A stretch of DNA of 64,000 bases, from assembly GCF_963678635.1 (NCBI RefSeq), contig NC_087063.1:15383006-15447005 (forward strand), read 5' to 3'. Source of the DNA: Symsagittifera roscoffensis (Eukaryota; Xenacoelomorpha; Acoela; Convolutidae). Numbering within the stretch: position 1 is the stretch's first letter; every line of letters starts with the position of its first letter. This document shows, piece by piece, positions 1 to 12,720 of the stretch. A program made the position numbers and the translations under genes. The notes beneath the pieces were generated by a model. The model was not told where the DNA came from and made no database searches. It saw only the letters and a list, made by a program, of their open reading frames with translations.

Positions 1-114
1 TCTTCGTGACCCTGAGTTGGCTATTCAACTCATCAAGCTGATGAGCGTCATCTTCCATCCAACACCAAATCTTTGCCAATGACTTTGTCTCCTGCTCAAG
101 TGTCTCCAGTTGAA

Positions 115-700
115 TTATAATCCTTTCTGTGGTAACAGGCTCCTCGAAAATTTAGACGCATTGATCATCTCCAAGCCATCTGCTGCATTATCAAAGATTC
201 TTTCACACGAGAACAGATAGCGATCGCTGTCAGGGTCTTGATACACTCTTCTGTCTAAGTCTCTTGCCCGATTCTCCGCCAACAATTTTTGGATTGCCAA
301 TTCCGATACCTCAAATCCCGTGCTCGAGTTTCTGTCTGAGTATGATTCAGCCTCCAATTTCTTCAGCAGATGAGTCTCCCGTGACGCACGTCTCCATGGT
401 AGAATCAGATGTACTTGATCTACTCATGCACCAAAAATCCCCGTAAAAAACTTTGCAGTACCCGACTCTCCGGACAAATTATTTTGGTTCGATTGTTTCG
501 ACTGAACTTTAATCAGTCCTTGATCAGGTGTCTCGGAAGTGACTCTTTTATTTTGAGTGTCAATTTCCTGTTTCTTTTTTTGGTACGACGCTCTCATCAA
601 AACGCTTTGAGCATTTGAGAAGACCAATTGCTGAGCTAATGTCCAACAATACCCTTCAACTTCTCTAGGCTGAAGTTTTTATGCTTTTTTATGTAATTTT
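115..700 (-). pseudogene. decayed Ty3/gypsy pol: RNase H-integrase connector
   Basis: An 80-codon open stretch (357 to 115) encodes an acidic segment with the pattern LAEN-R-DLDRRVYQDPDSDRY. The connector just upstream of the integrase at about 54.75 kb has LAEEKTR-------DPSSGTY in the same place, so the two are homologous by eye. In this lineage the segment lies between RNase H and integrase, which fits its place downstream (on the minus strand) of the RNase H remnant. A second open stretch (627-424) is probably part of the same connector. Any integrase would lie beyond the left window edge. It is broken and not expected to be expressed. Confidence 0.5.
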
Positions 701-1079
701 TAACCGACCCTTACCCTGCCAGCGCTTCGTCCATTCAGAAGTATCTCTGGTTAATTTTTTTCTAACAATTCATCCCGCATCCGCATTCCCTCTGGCGTGA
801 GTTTCACCGCTCAGTCTAGCAATGAAAAGCTATTTTTGTTCATGCTAGACAGCTCCTGCTGAACCAAGTTTGAACGTAGCAACAGATCCTAGGGTACCGG
901 GTCCTTCTTAGATAAAATCATAATCTCTACCACCTTCTCCACCGGTAACTGAGAGTGTCTTGTCATAAGATGTACTGTCTCATCTAACCATCTTATCAAA
1001 GGAAGTGTCTCGTAAGGTATTTGTCTAAAAACAAAATTCAATCTTTGATTTTAGCCTGATTCGCTTGACTCTATTTCAA

Positions 1080-1475
1080 TATCTCGTAATTTCAGTCTTT
1101 TTGTAGAGACTACCAGCGTTCTGTTTTTTTTTCAAGTATCCTGTGTTCGATTATCATGTGATAGTCATCCAGCCTAATTATCCAACTACCAATAGAGCGC
1201 TGGTCCATCTAGTAACTTTTAACCAGGACAAGACTCGGTTGTCCTCTCGCAGCTTAAAGGGAGCTCTCCCTAATAGTCGCGATAATTCTCCACAAACGTG
1301 ACTACGGAAAACATCTCTTCTTTTGGCGTACTATATTTTATCTCACTATCGCTCAGTACTTTACTGCCATGTGCAACGGGACCTGATGAAGTATTCCGTA
1401 AATAGCAACTACGAGGCATCAGTGTCGAGAACATACAGGCTTTCCTCTGTGAGGATGCTAAGCACTGGCACAACT
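1080..1475 (-). pseudogene. decayed Ty3/gypsy RNase H
   Basis: Conceptual translation of the minus strand near 1370-1440 gives VLDTDAS and then, after a one-base shift, VVAIYGILHQVPLH. This is the standard start of a gypsy RNase H, with the catalytic Asp in DTDAS. Farther along, near 1180-1290, are fragments resembling the YHMIIEHR-type end of the domain. At least one frameshift and an in-frame stop interrupt it. It follows the RT remnant in the order expected for gypsy pol. Confidence 0.7.
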
Positions 1476-1699
1476 CCCGCTTATTTTTCTCGAAGGCTTC
1501 CTGAGCTTGTTCTTTCCTTTCGAACTTCTTTTAACTGTTGCGTATCAGCTACTGCATCGCGTACAGTTTTTCTGAGTATTACTTCAAGAATTCTCATTTA
1601 TAACTCGCAAATACCAGGAAGCTCATCAACTGCGTGTCTGCTCTGGGGGCCTTCCATGTTAGCACAGCTTCCACCGCATCAGGATCCGGCCTCACGCCA

Positions 1700-2700
1700 T
1701 GCGCATTTATTTTTCTTCACAGGTACTTTATCGAATTCCTGAGGATTTTGCATTTCGAGGGCTAACATTTCAAACCAGCTCTCTTAGTACAGTCGAAAAC
1801 TCTATCAAGATTGTCAATACGGCCAGTCACACTGGGTGTCGCTATTACCTCGTCATCTACATAGCACATCACGAGATTCCCAGACTTCTTTGTTACTCTA
1901 ATCGAAGCCTGGGCCACGAGTCCTTAAACGGTCGCCGTTGCTTGCACAAGCTGACGGGCATCCTCTTCCACTGGTACAAGCCCAACTCGGACGCAAAATC
2001 GGTCTTCTCCTAGTCTTGTTTGCGCAGGGAAACCTGCCAAAGGGTAGAACTCGGATCCAACGTGTTGTAAAACTTTGCTTCTCTAAGTTTCGACAGGTTA
2101 TCATCTATTCGTGGTATGGGATAGGCATCCTTTATGGTCACCGCATTGCGGTAGCGAAAGTCGCAACAGAATTGCAATTGTCCTCATTACTTCATGGCTA
2201 TGACAAAATAACATGCCCAGGGCCAATCAATGTCCAGCTTACGTTTTGAAAGAACGTCTGCGTTCCCATACAAAACTCCCTTAAGCATCTCAAAGTCTGC
2301 CTCCACTATCTTGCCTCTTAAATGCTCGACTTCTGGTAAGACTGGTTTGTTAGACTCTAACTCATATGACGAGGGGCGTTCCGGAAAAATTTAACAGCTC
2401 GAGTTTCAGATCTTGAGGTTTTATGTTTCTTCATAGTCAGTTTTCATTGGCAAATCGTAGACAAGTTTCCTTCCACCCTGGATTAGAAACGGGGTGTTCA
2501 GTTTTTCAACAATATACTCACACCCAGCCCGTTCCGTGTGACGGAAAATATCCGGCCTAAAATCACTGACCTTTGAATGCTGGGGTATGGTACAAGGTGA
2601 ACATGCTTGCTATCACTTAATGGGTTAAACTTTCGCATCCTAATAACCGTTAGTACTGCCTGCCAGAACTGTAGTTTTACTGTTTTGTCCTAGAAAACTG
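1700..2700 (-). pseudogene. decayed Ty3/gypsy reverse transcriptase
   Basis: Bases 1871-1804 read MCYVDDEVIATPSVTGRIDN on the minus strand. YVDD, at 1851-1862, is the RT catalytic motif, and the following residues match the usual gypsy pattern of VDDVVIAT followed by a helix. Upstream parts (to about 2.7 kb) carry only short RT-like pieces in shifting frames. The domain is flanked by protease (2.8-3.1 kb) and RNase H (1.1-1.45 kb) remnants in canonical gypsy order. Many indels make it non-functional. Confidence 0.75.
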
Positions 2701-2779
2701 ATATATTATTACTTTTCGGTTTGTCCTCTTTATTCGTCGCTTAAAAAACTTCCTGTCTGGGTTTTTATCCTTATCAGGC

Positions 2780-3115
2780 CCTTAATAAGATCAACCGTCA
2801 CGTCGAAATTCCTGACGTTGTCACGCCCCAAGATGAACTGATCCGAATCATCCAGGTTTTCCACCACGAGAAAATTCATTCAGCGGTTCCTTCTTCCATT
2901 TGAGGGACTATCCTTGGAGTTCTGTCTGCCACTTAGGTGGCTCCGCAATTGGCTGCTGCCACTGTTAACTTCGTGGGTATCAAGTCATCCCGGTGAAACC
3001 CATTCTCTCCACTGTTTTAATTGACATCACACTGACTTAACTCCTGTGTCTAGTAGTCCTGTGAATCCTATCTTCTTTCCGTCTGTATCCAGCAGATGTG
3101 CAGCCACGTCTGCTT
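2780..3115 (-). pseudogene. decayed retroviral-type aspartic protease
   Basis: Around 3056-3031 the minus strand reads GLLDTGVKSV, a pepsin-like retroviral protease active site (DTG), preceded by LLDTDGKKIGFT. The second conserved block, VVENLDDSDQFILGRD followed by VRNFDV, is found at about 2880-2800. Both blocks and their spacing fit a gypsy protease. The frame breaks between them (in-frame stop after KSV), so this is a pseudogene. It lies directly between gag-like sequence and the RT remnant. Confidence 0.75.
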
Positions 3116-5420
3116 TGTATCAAATGTGTACCACATCTAGTTCCATCATGACGTCGTGACCAATTCTACGGACGTTAAACTCTTCTTCACCCAGATATAT
3201 CTGCTCTATCTGAACTTTGCTTGTCGTCACAAATGGTATAGTGTAAATGCTGATACCACCTACGTTGAGCAGCACTTGATATCCGTAGGCTTCTACATAA
3301 CGACCATTGAGCTTGATGATTCGCGTGCCACCTGTCAATAACATGGACCGCACAGCCCTCGATGCATTGCGCGGCTTTGCGCTTCACAGGTAGTCCGCAT
3401 TAATTTCCAGATTTGTCATGTTGAACTCTGAGGGTTCACTTAGATTCCTGATTACCTGGTGCCAGCTGTTACCTTGTTTTGTAGATCCATTGTTAAAATT
3501 ACCATAATTGTTCTTGTAATAACTTGATCTCGTCGGCGGCTTCAGTAACAAGTAATCCTCGAATTTTTTTTCGCTGCTCTTCCGGCGTTGGTGCATTGGT
3601 TGAGAGAGGTGTGTAGCTGGTCGCTAAAGTTGTCCTGAATTCGGCAATCTTCACATCATCAATGAACTTTGAGCTACTGCCAAGTTCATTCAACTGTTTG
3701 ACTCGTCCGGTTGACTACGCCTTCTCAGTATTTCCAGGTAATCTTAGAACTTGTCTATGATCTCTTCTTTAGGCACAACTCGCGTCATGGCAGTGCTCTT
3801 GTACTTACAAGTGGAACCGATTCAATAGTATCTCGAAATTTTCTCGGCAGTATCATTTTGATATTGACTTTGCTCCATCACGCAGTTCAGGGCTGTCCTT
3901 TCCAAGTTGCTGGTGAGCGCACTGCCTTACTATCTTTCAGTTAGGTCTTCATTTCGAAATGCAGCTTCAAGACTTCTGTTCAGGTATTTACCCGCCGGAT
4001 TCATCCTAATAACATCTTGATTTCTTGAACACAATTTTATTTTTTTTCGCTGCGCTCTTTGGTCCTGGACAATCTCATGAGTAACAACTCTAGGGATCTG
4101 TTGCCATCGCTGTGGTATCCCGAGATTAACCTTCGTGATTGTGAGTATCAGTCATTTGAGGCTCTGGAACATCCCATTTGCCGAAACCACCAGGCTGAGA
4201 TCTTCCTTGGTTCGAGTGATTCCAACCTGAGGAATCACTTCCCGCAAAGTTATGGATGTCCCGTGTGGGTCGATCACTCGAAGCTGGTATGCTGCCAAAT
4301 GACTCCCCTGTTAATATTCGTTGGGCTCTCAGTGGCGTTTTTCGGCGGATGAGCCATTCTTCTAGTGGCTTCACTGGTTCTTCCTCTGTTTGAGGGCTCA
4401 TTGAATTTCACTCTCGGCTCCCTGCTTGCCTCCCTCGAGTGTGCTCCTCTATTTGTTGATTGAATACTTTTCCCCAAGAGACTATCTAATTTGCTCATTA
4501 TGAACTAATTGTGTATCTCCAGTATCTATCCAAGTGTCGAAAATCCTAAGAGTCTGCTCTTGTTGACTCCGAAGTTGCTCCATATCGTATCTCAACCGTT
4601 TCTCCCTTTGCTCGGCGGCATCTCGTGTCATTTGTGACAAGTTTCTTGGCAAATGCTCAACCGTTCTCTTTCAAGCGCTTCTCGCTTTGACTGACTAGCT
4701 GTCTGTTGCAATGTATCTCCTCTCGCAAGCTTTCTCTCTCCTGTGAACCACTCTCTTTTTAGCTCACTCATCCTGTCGGAAATCTGCTCCTTAGTTTGTA
4801 CCAAACTGATCGGAGAAACCTTTTTCCCTGTTGACAGGCATCTCGTTTGCATGACTCGAACTGTTGAAGCTCAATTGTGATCCATCGTCATCATCTTCTT
4901 CGTTATAATCACCCTATTCCTGAGTGTCGATCTCGTCACCAGTTCCTGCTCCCATGAAGAGTGGGAAGAGATCCCAGTGTATTTTTCAGTCGTTGTGAAA
5001 ATGAAGAAGAAGTGGCTGCCTTCCTTGATTCCACCTGCTGAAGGTAAGTTCAGTAGGTGAGCCCTCAACCGCTGGTTTTTCGATCGAAACGTCGGACAGT
5101 TTCGACAATTGATCTCGACCAAAAGTCTCGGTCGATGTTGCAAGGTTCCATCCCTGTTCTACTGGAATAGTTTCACTCTCTAATCGACTCATCTCGTTAC
5201 CCTCTGTTCCACGTTCCGCTGGATCCTCGTCTTGACCGGGACTCCGGTGTATCTCTACTTCCAATGTCGCTCGTTTGTTTACCGAGACCTTCGGATTTAT
5301 CGTTTCGATCATTTCTCCTGAAACTTTCTTCCACTTCTTCTTCTGTGACTCCTACTCTCGGGTTCTTGCCACGAAAGGGTCGTTCATGATATTCATTTTT
5401 GGGTAGAAATATCAGCAATT
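3116..5420 (-). pseudogene. decayed gag-like region upstream of protease
   Basis: A chain of short minus-strand open stretches (5418-5197, 5312-4986, 4852-4628, 4498-4274, 3693-3499, 3353-3120) in changing frames leads into the protease remnant. The translated text is charged and hydrophilic (Glu, Arg, Ser, Gln), as expected for a Gag or Gag-linker. No intact zinc knuckle was found. The last piece (77 codons, ending at 3120) is well structured and may be the N-terminal part of the protease domain. Assignment as gag rests on position more than on motifs. Confidence 0.45.
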
Positions 5421-8400
5421 ATGACGGTCGAACTCGTTTACAGAAAGAAATGTCATTTTTTAGTGCAGCACAAAACCGACAAAACTTGAAGATAGTTAGA
5501 CTAGACCTAAAAAACTCGAGATAGACCTAAAAAAACTCTCAAGGCAACCAATTCTCAAAACAAAATCAATTTTGTATTCCAATTCGAAGTTAAACAAGGT
5601 CGTGTTTCAATTATCGATTTGACCTACAGTCGTGAATCTTCGGGTTTGGTTTTGTATCAGTCTTATTAGTCTCATTTGGTATCAGGCTTGTTTGTAGATT
5701 CACTGGTGTCTTGTCGTTTTCTGTGTGCCTTTTTTCCCAATACCCTAATTTATATCCAGCTAAATTTCACTATATTTCCTGTTTTCGGACCTCTCAGATA
5801 ACGTTTGCAAAACTCAGACACTTCTGGATCGGCGTTTGGAACTCTATTATGCAAAATTAACTAATTTTTAAGGGTTATTTTTGAGTTTGGACCCCTCCGG
5901 AGTGGAGCTAAACTGTTTCTATTACAATTTCCCTTGGAGGGTTTTTTAACAAGCCTATTTGTGACTTGCTTGCTCATTTCAAAGTCACTTAATCCCTCTT
6001 TATTGCCAAAAACAACGTAAAGTTGCCTTATTTATCCAATGCTACTGTTTGGTAGGGGTAAAAAGGCTTTCTAAAAAAAATTATTAACCGGGAAGCGTTC
6101 ACTCCCAAAAACCAGTCTTTTTGTGCAGAACAGTCGAAAAAAATTTTATGGCTAATTTTTCCAAGAAGACGATTAGCACACGTTTAAAGGGTGATGACTC
6201 CTTATCTAACGGTACCAAAAAAAACTGGATCGGTGCTGTGGTTCTCAATTAAAAAAACAAAACGTTTCGACCAAACTCAAAATTTTTACAAACGTATGGA
6301 TTCCGTCTATCTTTTTGTGTAATTCTAGTCCTTTTGGCCGATCCGAGTTCATTAGGCCTACAATTTTCTACTTTAATGCAAATCATCCAATCAAACATTT
6401 CAGCCGGAAAAAAATTGTTAACAACAATGCAAATTGAACCTTCCGTATGAATCCACTAACTCAAACTCGTTAAGTCTTATTTCACTGCGACCAGGAAAGT
6501 TAACGGCAAATGGGTTGTAAAGGCTGTCGATTCACTAGTGCATATTATTTGAAAAACAAATTTTTTATCGCACTAACACAAAAATTTGAAAGCTTTTCTT
6601 ATTTTGCGTTGTTTGGTTTTTCTAAAGATCGCGAAAAATCGGATCTCGACAATTAGTTTGCTCTAATTATGTCCGGAGTAAATTCAACCGGTTCCTCTAG
6701 TTATATTAGTTGAATTACAATGTAACTCAGTAATTTAGCCTTTTTTCCGTTTCGAAAAACGTGGATATTTCAAAATTTGTTGGGGGATCAAAATATCATT
6801 ATTATGACCCTCAAAACTGGTCTGTTCACGGCCTATTTAGATGACATTTGGAGTACGTGTATTATCATAAGTAGCAGTACTACAATTTTTATATCACTCC
6901 GTTCCGTTCCACACCACTCCGGTCCGTTCAGTATCCGAATTAAGGTGCTTAGATGGGAAATTTGCAATTCGGTGAAGGGTCACTACAGTGCGGTCACTGT
7001 CGAGCTCCCCACATATTGATATAGTACTTTGTGTGCCAAAAGGATACAAAATTATTTAACGACACCCAATACTCGATTGTTGTTGTCCTTGTAAACTTTC
7101 CTGCTGTTTCTTGCACTGCTGGATCAGTCTTCTTCTTCATCACTTGACCCTTCTGGGTTGAGTGTAAATCATCTTTAATGTGCTTGAATACTCAAATAAA
7201 CCAACAGTACAGGCAAAGGGAAAAACTGCAGGGTTGTTTGTAACGATCGTGTTTATTATAAGTGTCCCTAACAACAATATATCATTCAACAACAAAAAAA
7301 ACGAGAAAGTCAGATCGCATCTCGTCTGTGGGAATGTTCTCTTCTAATTTGAAGTTTTTTGTTTTTGTTTTTTTTTTGGTTATCTGTTCGGTTTTTTTTG
7401 GGTTCTATGCTGTTTTTGTTTGATTTCTTGTTTAAATTTAGCTGTTTTTGGTCACACAGCGCTTGAGGAACAACGGGAAGGCCCATCCTCCCACCCTTCA
7501 CGATATGTGAGTTCTGAGCCTTGTTTAGAGCATCCATTTTGCGGGGTAGCCTCTGTTAATGGGTTTGCTGATCATGATGTTACGAAAAGCACCCAGAAGC
7601 GCCATCAAAACACATATGTAATATTTGCCCGGAAGTACATACCGACGGAAAGTAAAGCTAGATTCTAAAACGACTGACTAGCGTTTAGATAGAGCTTAAC
7701 GTGCTTTTAACCGTCTCTTCCATAGCCAGTTCAGTATAGTTTTTATTATTGCGTCGACAAAATCTTTACTTCCAATAGGCTATCGGACGAATCTAGCAAA
7801 CTAACTTAGTTACATGCAAAAACAGTGAGCTCATGGCTGGTCCTCAGTATCCCCGCACCCACCACATGAACAACAGTGTGACCTATCTCGCCAAGCAAGA
7901 TTCTATATACAAAGAAGCAAGATTCTATATACAAAGACATAGAGCTTCTGACATATTCAAAAAACGGTTGATGACTGAAGTCAACATCTCCATCCTTCAT
8001 CTTAAAAAGTTTTTTTTTTGTGCAAAAAAAAAACAGAAAAATCCGAAAGAAACGACAATTTATTAGGAGTTTTACATCAAGTCCTTTTTGGAAATTAAAA
8101 TCTGGTCAATCATCAGACGATACGAGTCAGAAATCGGTTTAGTTGTGGAGAAAAATAAAAGACCTTCCTAAAATAAACGAGCTCAGGGAACAACTAAAAA
8201 ACAAATAAGCAAAACTTCTTCTTTTATTCGTCTGATTTTGTTTTAAAAGGGCGCGGTTCATTTAATGGGGTCTGGAAAAACTTTAACAAAGATGAATACA
8301 AATCGCCGTACCTTTTCAACGTTGATGTCAAAACCTAAACAAATGTATAACTGTGAAGCTTTTGCCTGTCACATGCATCTGGAACTTTCTCGTACAGTAC

Positions 8401-8465
8401 TTACTATTGTAACTGTCAATGGAATTGAAGAATTTGGTCGAAACGAAATGCTGATATGCATTGTA
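5421..8465. other. no recognisable gene; AT-rich repeats
   Basis: No coding sequence is supportable here. The left part may contain the LTR or leader of the decayed gypsy element, but no matching partner was seen. Notable small items are a T-rich tract at about 7360-7395 and a perfect 22-bp tandem duplication at 7894-7937. Confidence 0.4.
7894..7937. repeat. 22-bp perfect tandem duplication
   Basis: The unit AGCAAGATTCTATATACAAAGA occurs twice back to back (7894-7915 and 7916-7937). It is a simple local duplication with no sign of function. Confidence 0.85.
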
Positions 8466-9202
8466 CAGTGCTGATTTAAAATAACCGGACAAAACGAGCT
8501 AAACTCTTGAATTTTAAAACGCTTTTTTCTCAAAATGGGTTGTGTTTAGGGGAAAACTTATGAAGACTAAACTTGCTTAAAATTTTAGCAATTTTATTTG
8601 CGAAATAGCAATTTGTTTTGCGAAATTCGGGCTCAAAATTTAACCCCAAAAATGGGTCATTTTGGCTTTTCTTATTTATTCAAAAATTACGCCAAAAAAT
8701 AACAAGTCGATCACAGACACACTTATATCACAGTGAGTCCCATACGTAGCCCAACAAACTTTAAGAGGGTATATTCTCCAAAACATAGTATAATATAAAT
8801 TATTTTTGATTGATAGACAAAAAAGGTCGTTTTTACTATATAAGATACCAACTTTTTATTTTAAAACAATTTTTAAACGGTTTGCAAGTTTTTTTTTGGA
8901 GAATATACCCTCTTAAAGTTTGTTGGGCTACGTAAGGGGCTCACTTTGATATAATGATGTCTGTGATCGACTTGTTATTTTGGGCATAATTTTTGAAAAA
9001 CTAAGAAAAGCCAAAATGACCCATTTTGGGGTAGAATTTTGGGCCCGAATTTCGCAGAACAAATTACGCCATATCAATTCTGATAAAATTTTAACCAAGT
9101 TTTGTCTCATTAAGTTTACACCTAAATTCAATACAATTTGATAAAAACGCGTTTTAAATTTCAAGTTAAACGCGTTTTGTCCGGTTAATTTAAATCAGCA
9201 CT
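8466..9202. mobile_element. foldback element copy 1, Tc1-like ends
   Basis: It begins TA-CAGTGCTGATTTAAA and ends in the inverse, AAATCAGCAC. The whole unit of about 737 bp is a long imperfect inverted repeat: the left-half block around 8640-8780 (CCCAAAAATGGGTCATTTTGGC onward to a TTAAGAGGGTATATTCTCC segment) returns inverted at about 8895-9040. The TA-flanked CAGTGCTG terminus is the one seen in Tc1-type transposons, so this is probably a non-autonomous foldback MITE. No transposase is encoded. Confidence 0.7.
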
Positions 9203-9203
9203 A

Positions 9204-9925
9204 CAGTGCTGATTTAAATAAACCGGATAAAACGCGTTCAACTTGAAATTTAGAACGCATTTTTCTCAAAATGGGTTGAGCTTAGGTGAAAACTTATTGA
9301 GACAAAACTTGCTGAGAATTTTAGCAGAAATAATATGGTGCAATTTGTTTTGCGAAATTCGGGTCCGAAATTTTACCCCAAAAATGGGTCAATTTGGCTT
9401 TTCTTAGTTAATCAAAAATTACGCCAAAAATACCCACAGACATAATTATATCAAAGTGAGTCCCTTACCTAGCTCAACAAAATTTAAGCAAGGTATTTTC
9501 CCCAAAAAAATTGCATATTGTTTAAAAATTGTTTTAAAATAAAAAGTTGGTTTTTTATATAGTAAAAATGACCTTTTTTGTCTATCAAACAAAAATAAAT
9601 TAACTTATACAAAATTTTGGAGATTATATCCTTCTTAAAGTTTGTTGGGCTTTGTAAGGGCCTCATTTTGATATAATTATGTATGTGATCGACTGAGTGT
9701 TTTTGGCGTAATTTTTGATTAACTAAGAAAAGCCAAAATGACCCATTTTTGGGGTAAAATTTTGGGGCCGAATTTCGCAGAACAAATTACGCCATATTAA
9801 TTCTGATAAAATTTTAAGCAAGTTTTGTCTCAATAAGTTTACACCTAAATTCAATACAATTTGAGAAAAACGCGTTTTAAATTTCAAGTTAAACGCGTTT
9901 TGTCCGGTTAATTTAAATCAGCACT
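9204..9925. mobile_element. foldback element copy 2, Tc1-like ends
   Basis: This is the second, head-to-tail copy of the same approximately 720-bp foldback unit. It shares a TA dinucleotide with its neighbours, at the junction AGCACTACAGTGCT. Its arms keep the same blocks (CGAAATTCGGG, ACGCCAAAAA, GTTGGGCT) in inverted order. It has no coding capacity. Confidence 0.7.
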
Positions 9926-9926
9926 A

Positions 9927-10670
9927 CAGTGCTGATTTAAATAAACCGGATAAAACGCGTTCAACTTGAAATTTAGAACGCATTTTTCTCAAATTGTATT
10001 GAATTTAGGTGTAAACTTATTGAGACAAAATTTTCTGAGAATTTTAGCAGAAATAATATGGTGCAATTTGTTTTGCGAAATTCGGGTCCGAAATTTTACC
10101 CCAAAAATGGGTCATTTTGGCTTTTCTTAGTTAATCAAAAATTACGCCAAAAATACCCACAGACATAATTATATCAAAGTGAGTCCCTTACCTAGCTCAA
10201 CAAAATTTAAGCAGGGTATTTTCCCCAAAAAAATTGCATATTGCTTAAAAATTGTTTTAAAATAAAAAGTTGGTATTTTATATAGTAAAAATGACCTTTT
10301 TGTCTATCAAACAAAAATAAATTAACTTATACAAAATTTACCCTTCTTAAAGTTACCCTTCTGGAGATTATACCCTTCTTAAAGTTTGTTGGGCTACGTA
10401 AGGGGCTCATTTTGATATAATTATGTATGTGATCGACTGGGTGTTTTTGGCGTAATTCTTGATTAACTAAGAAAAGCCAAAATGACCCATTTTTGGGGTA
10501 AAATTTTGGACCCGAATTTCGCAAAACAAATTATACCATATTAATTCAGCTAAAATTCTAAGCAAGTTTTGCCTTCATAAGTTTTCACTTAAACTTAACC
10601 CAATTTGAGTAAAATGCGTTTTAAATTTCAAAATTAACGCGTTTTGTCCGGTTAATTTAAATCAGCATTG
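9927..10670. mobile_element. foldback element copy 3, Tc1-like ends
   Basis: The third copy ends CAGCATTG-TA, one base different from the perfect terminus. An extra short duplication of the CCCTTCTTAAAGTT motif sits near 10339-10385. Together the three copies form a 2.2-kb array. Confidence 0.7.
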
Positions 10671-11034
10671 TATTTTTAGAAAACAATGAACGCAACTTTT
10701 TCATCCGAAACCGGACCCTCAGCAACCTCAAAGAAAAGATCAACAAAGAACTGTCTAGCTACGCTGTTTTATCTGAAACACAAAATGCAGATATACTCGA
10801 AAAATAAACGAAGCAATGATAAAGATATATGAAGTAGAAAGAAGTATGCAAAAAGAAAGATTTAAGCCCAAAGATATAATCTTGGTACCATACTACCGAC
10901 AACCAAAGGAACTCACATGAGCAATACTCACAACACTGAAACCTGCTTCGAGTGCAAGGGATCAATGAAGATCCAAACAACAACGCGACACGAATCTTGT
11001 CCAAAGCTATTTTTCCAGGATCAAATCATGAGAC

Positions 11035-11470
11035 GAACAGAGTCGATCAAATCAAAAAGAGTCGAATCATGGGTCAAACAGGTTCGAGTCGTGAAATGAA
11101 CGGGACCGAGAGTCAAAAAGTTCGAGTCATGACTCAAACAGGGTCGAGTCTTTAGTGAACAGTAAAATCATGAGTCCAACAGGGTTGAATCATGAACATG
11201 GTCGATAGTGTTGGAAAGCGTCGATAATGGGTCAAATGGGGTCGAATTGTGAGGTGAACGGTATCGAGTGTCAAACAAAGTCGAATCTTGGGTCAAACAG
11301 TGGCAAATCATTCTCAAACACGGCCGAATCATGAGTAAAAAGGGTCGAATCATGGGTCAAACAAGGTCAATTCATGAGTCGAACAGGATCAAATCATGAG
11401 ACGATCAGGGTCAATCATGGGTCGAGTTGGAAAGCGTCGATCATTGGTCATAAAGGGTCATAATCTCGAG
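11035..11470. repeat. degenerate minisatellite, about 21-bp unit
   Basis: The stretch repeats variants of GGGTCGAATCATGGGTCAAAC roughly twenty times, with substitutions and small indels. Open frames over it are repeat artefacts. Confidence 0.8.
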
Positions 11471-11680
11471 AAAAAACTTTCAGAATCATTGGCGTTAAAC
11501 CCAAAGTTGTTGCTTTTAGAGGACTCTGAGTGTTCAAAATAGTTTAAAAAAAACATGGACACTGCTTGTGGCGCTCGGTAATCTAACAGCAGTTAAATTG
11601 ATGATAGCCAAAAGCGTTGAAAGAGATCAGAATTCCTGAACATGAAAATTTTCTTTCGCGCGCTATCTCGATGGAAGACT

Positions 11681-11828
11681 CAAATAAGAAAAACTCTGTC
11701 TAAAATGACGCAAGGAACTGCTTGAAGAAGGCATACCTCAGGAAAACATAAATTGTTTGAGCTGTTCTACGACGCAACAAAATTTTACTCAATCGAGAAA
11801 AACTAGCTAATAGGACGTTGCAAAATCA
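11681..11828. repeat. dispersed repeat, copy A
   Basis: About 140 bp beginning CAAATAAGAAAAACTCTGTC recur at 20152-20287 with high identity by eye, apart from a small deletion in the second copy. The origin is unknown. The neighbouring RT fragment (12.29 kb) hints at a non-LTR element part. Confidence 0.75.
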
Positions 11829-12289
11829 AAGGCAACAAACTCAATGGAGCGAAGCTTGACTAAACAACCTGCGTTTACTGCAAAATAACGCATGCAGCAG
11901 TCAAATAAACTATGAAACGCGATTTATAATTGCAAATGCACTTACGCTTGAGATTATACAAAATTGTCTGTCCATTTGAAACATGGCTCCACGCAAACTT
12001 TTGAAAGTCTGAGCTACTAATGAACTATTTTGACATTTTCCGAGCAAGGAGAGAACATCATTTCACATATACACGAAGGTGCCCTAACACTTGTTCAGAA
12101 CACATGGAAATAAAACCAGTCAACCCCTTGTGTTACAGTAACATAAACAAGATGATCAACGGGCTACAAAATTATCTATCAGGACAAACTGACATTAAAA
12201 TACCGCAAAACACAAGATTTCGACAAAACCACTCTTCAATATTTGGGAAATTTCTGTATGCTCCCCTCTAAAATCCTCTCAAGGAACAT

Positions 12290-12720
12290 CTGTCCAAAAT
12301 CAGCATGGGTTTGTGAATAAAAGATCTGTAATAAGCAATATTTTTCAGTTTCTAGTTAGAATTCATGATTTTCTCAATTGTAACTCCATTTTGATAGAAT
12401 CGCTTTCTATGCTGACTTCTCAAAGGCGTGTGACAAGTTACCTCATCAAACTTTGTGCAAAATTTAAGCTCACTTAGCATAGTTGTTTTTTGACGTTCTC
12501 TTTGATTATCTCAGCCACCGTCAGCAATTTGATTGCATTGGGTTTCATGCATCAGCTGTACATGAAACCAGAAATTGGATGCCGCAGGACACACTCCTGG
12601 GCCCATACTTTTCTGCATTGTCAAAACTGATCTTACCGATAGTTGGAAACTAAGTGATCCCTTCATAATTGCAGACGATCTCAAAAGCGTATCAATAAAT
12701 CCAGAGTATAAAATAATTCA
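12290..12720 (+). pseudogene. non-LTR (LINE-like) reverse transcriptase fragment
   Basis: Shifting plus-strand frames give, in order, QHGFVNKRSV, FYADFSKACDKLPHQT, DTLLGPILFCI and IADDLKSVSIN. These are the classic blocks of jockey/CR1-type RT: QHGF-RS, DFSKAFDxVxH, the GVPQGSxLGPxLF block, and YADD with Tyr replaced. Stops and frameshifts are frequent, so it is a dead 5'- and 3'-truncated copy. A related remnant lies at about 23.1-24.5 kb. Confidence 0.75.

Noticed and set aside
6777-7019. 80-codon plus-strand ORF
   Set aside because: No family, no coding signature, isolated in repeat-rich DNA.
11035-11470. CRISPR-like array
   Set aside because: Short degenerate contiguous units without unique spacers; a minisatellite in eukaryotic DNA.
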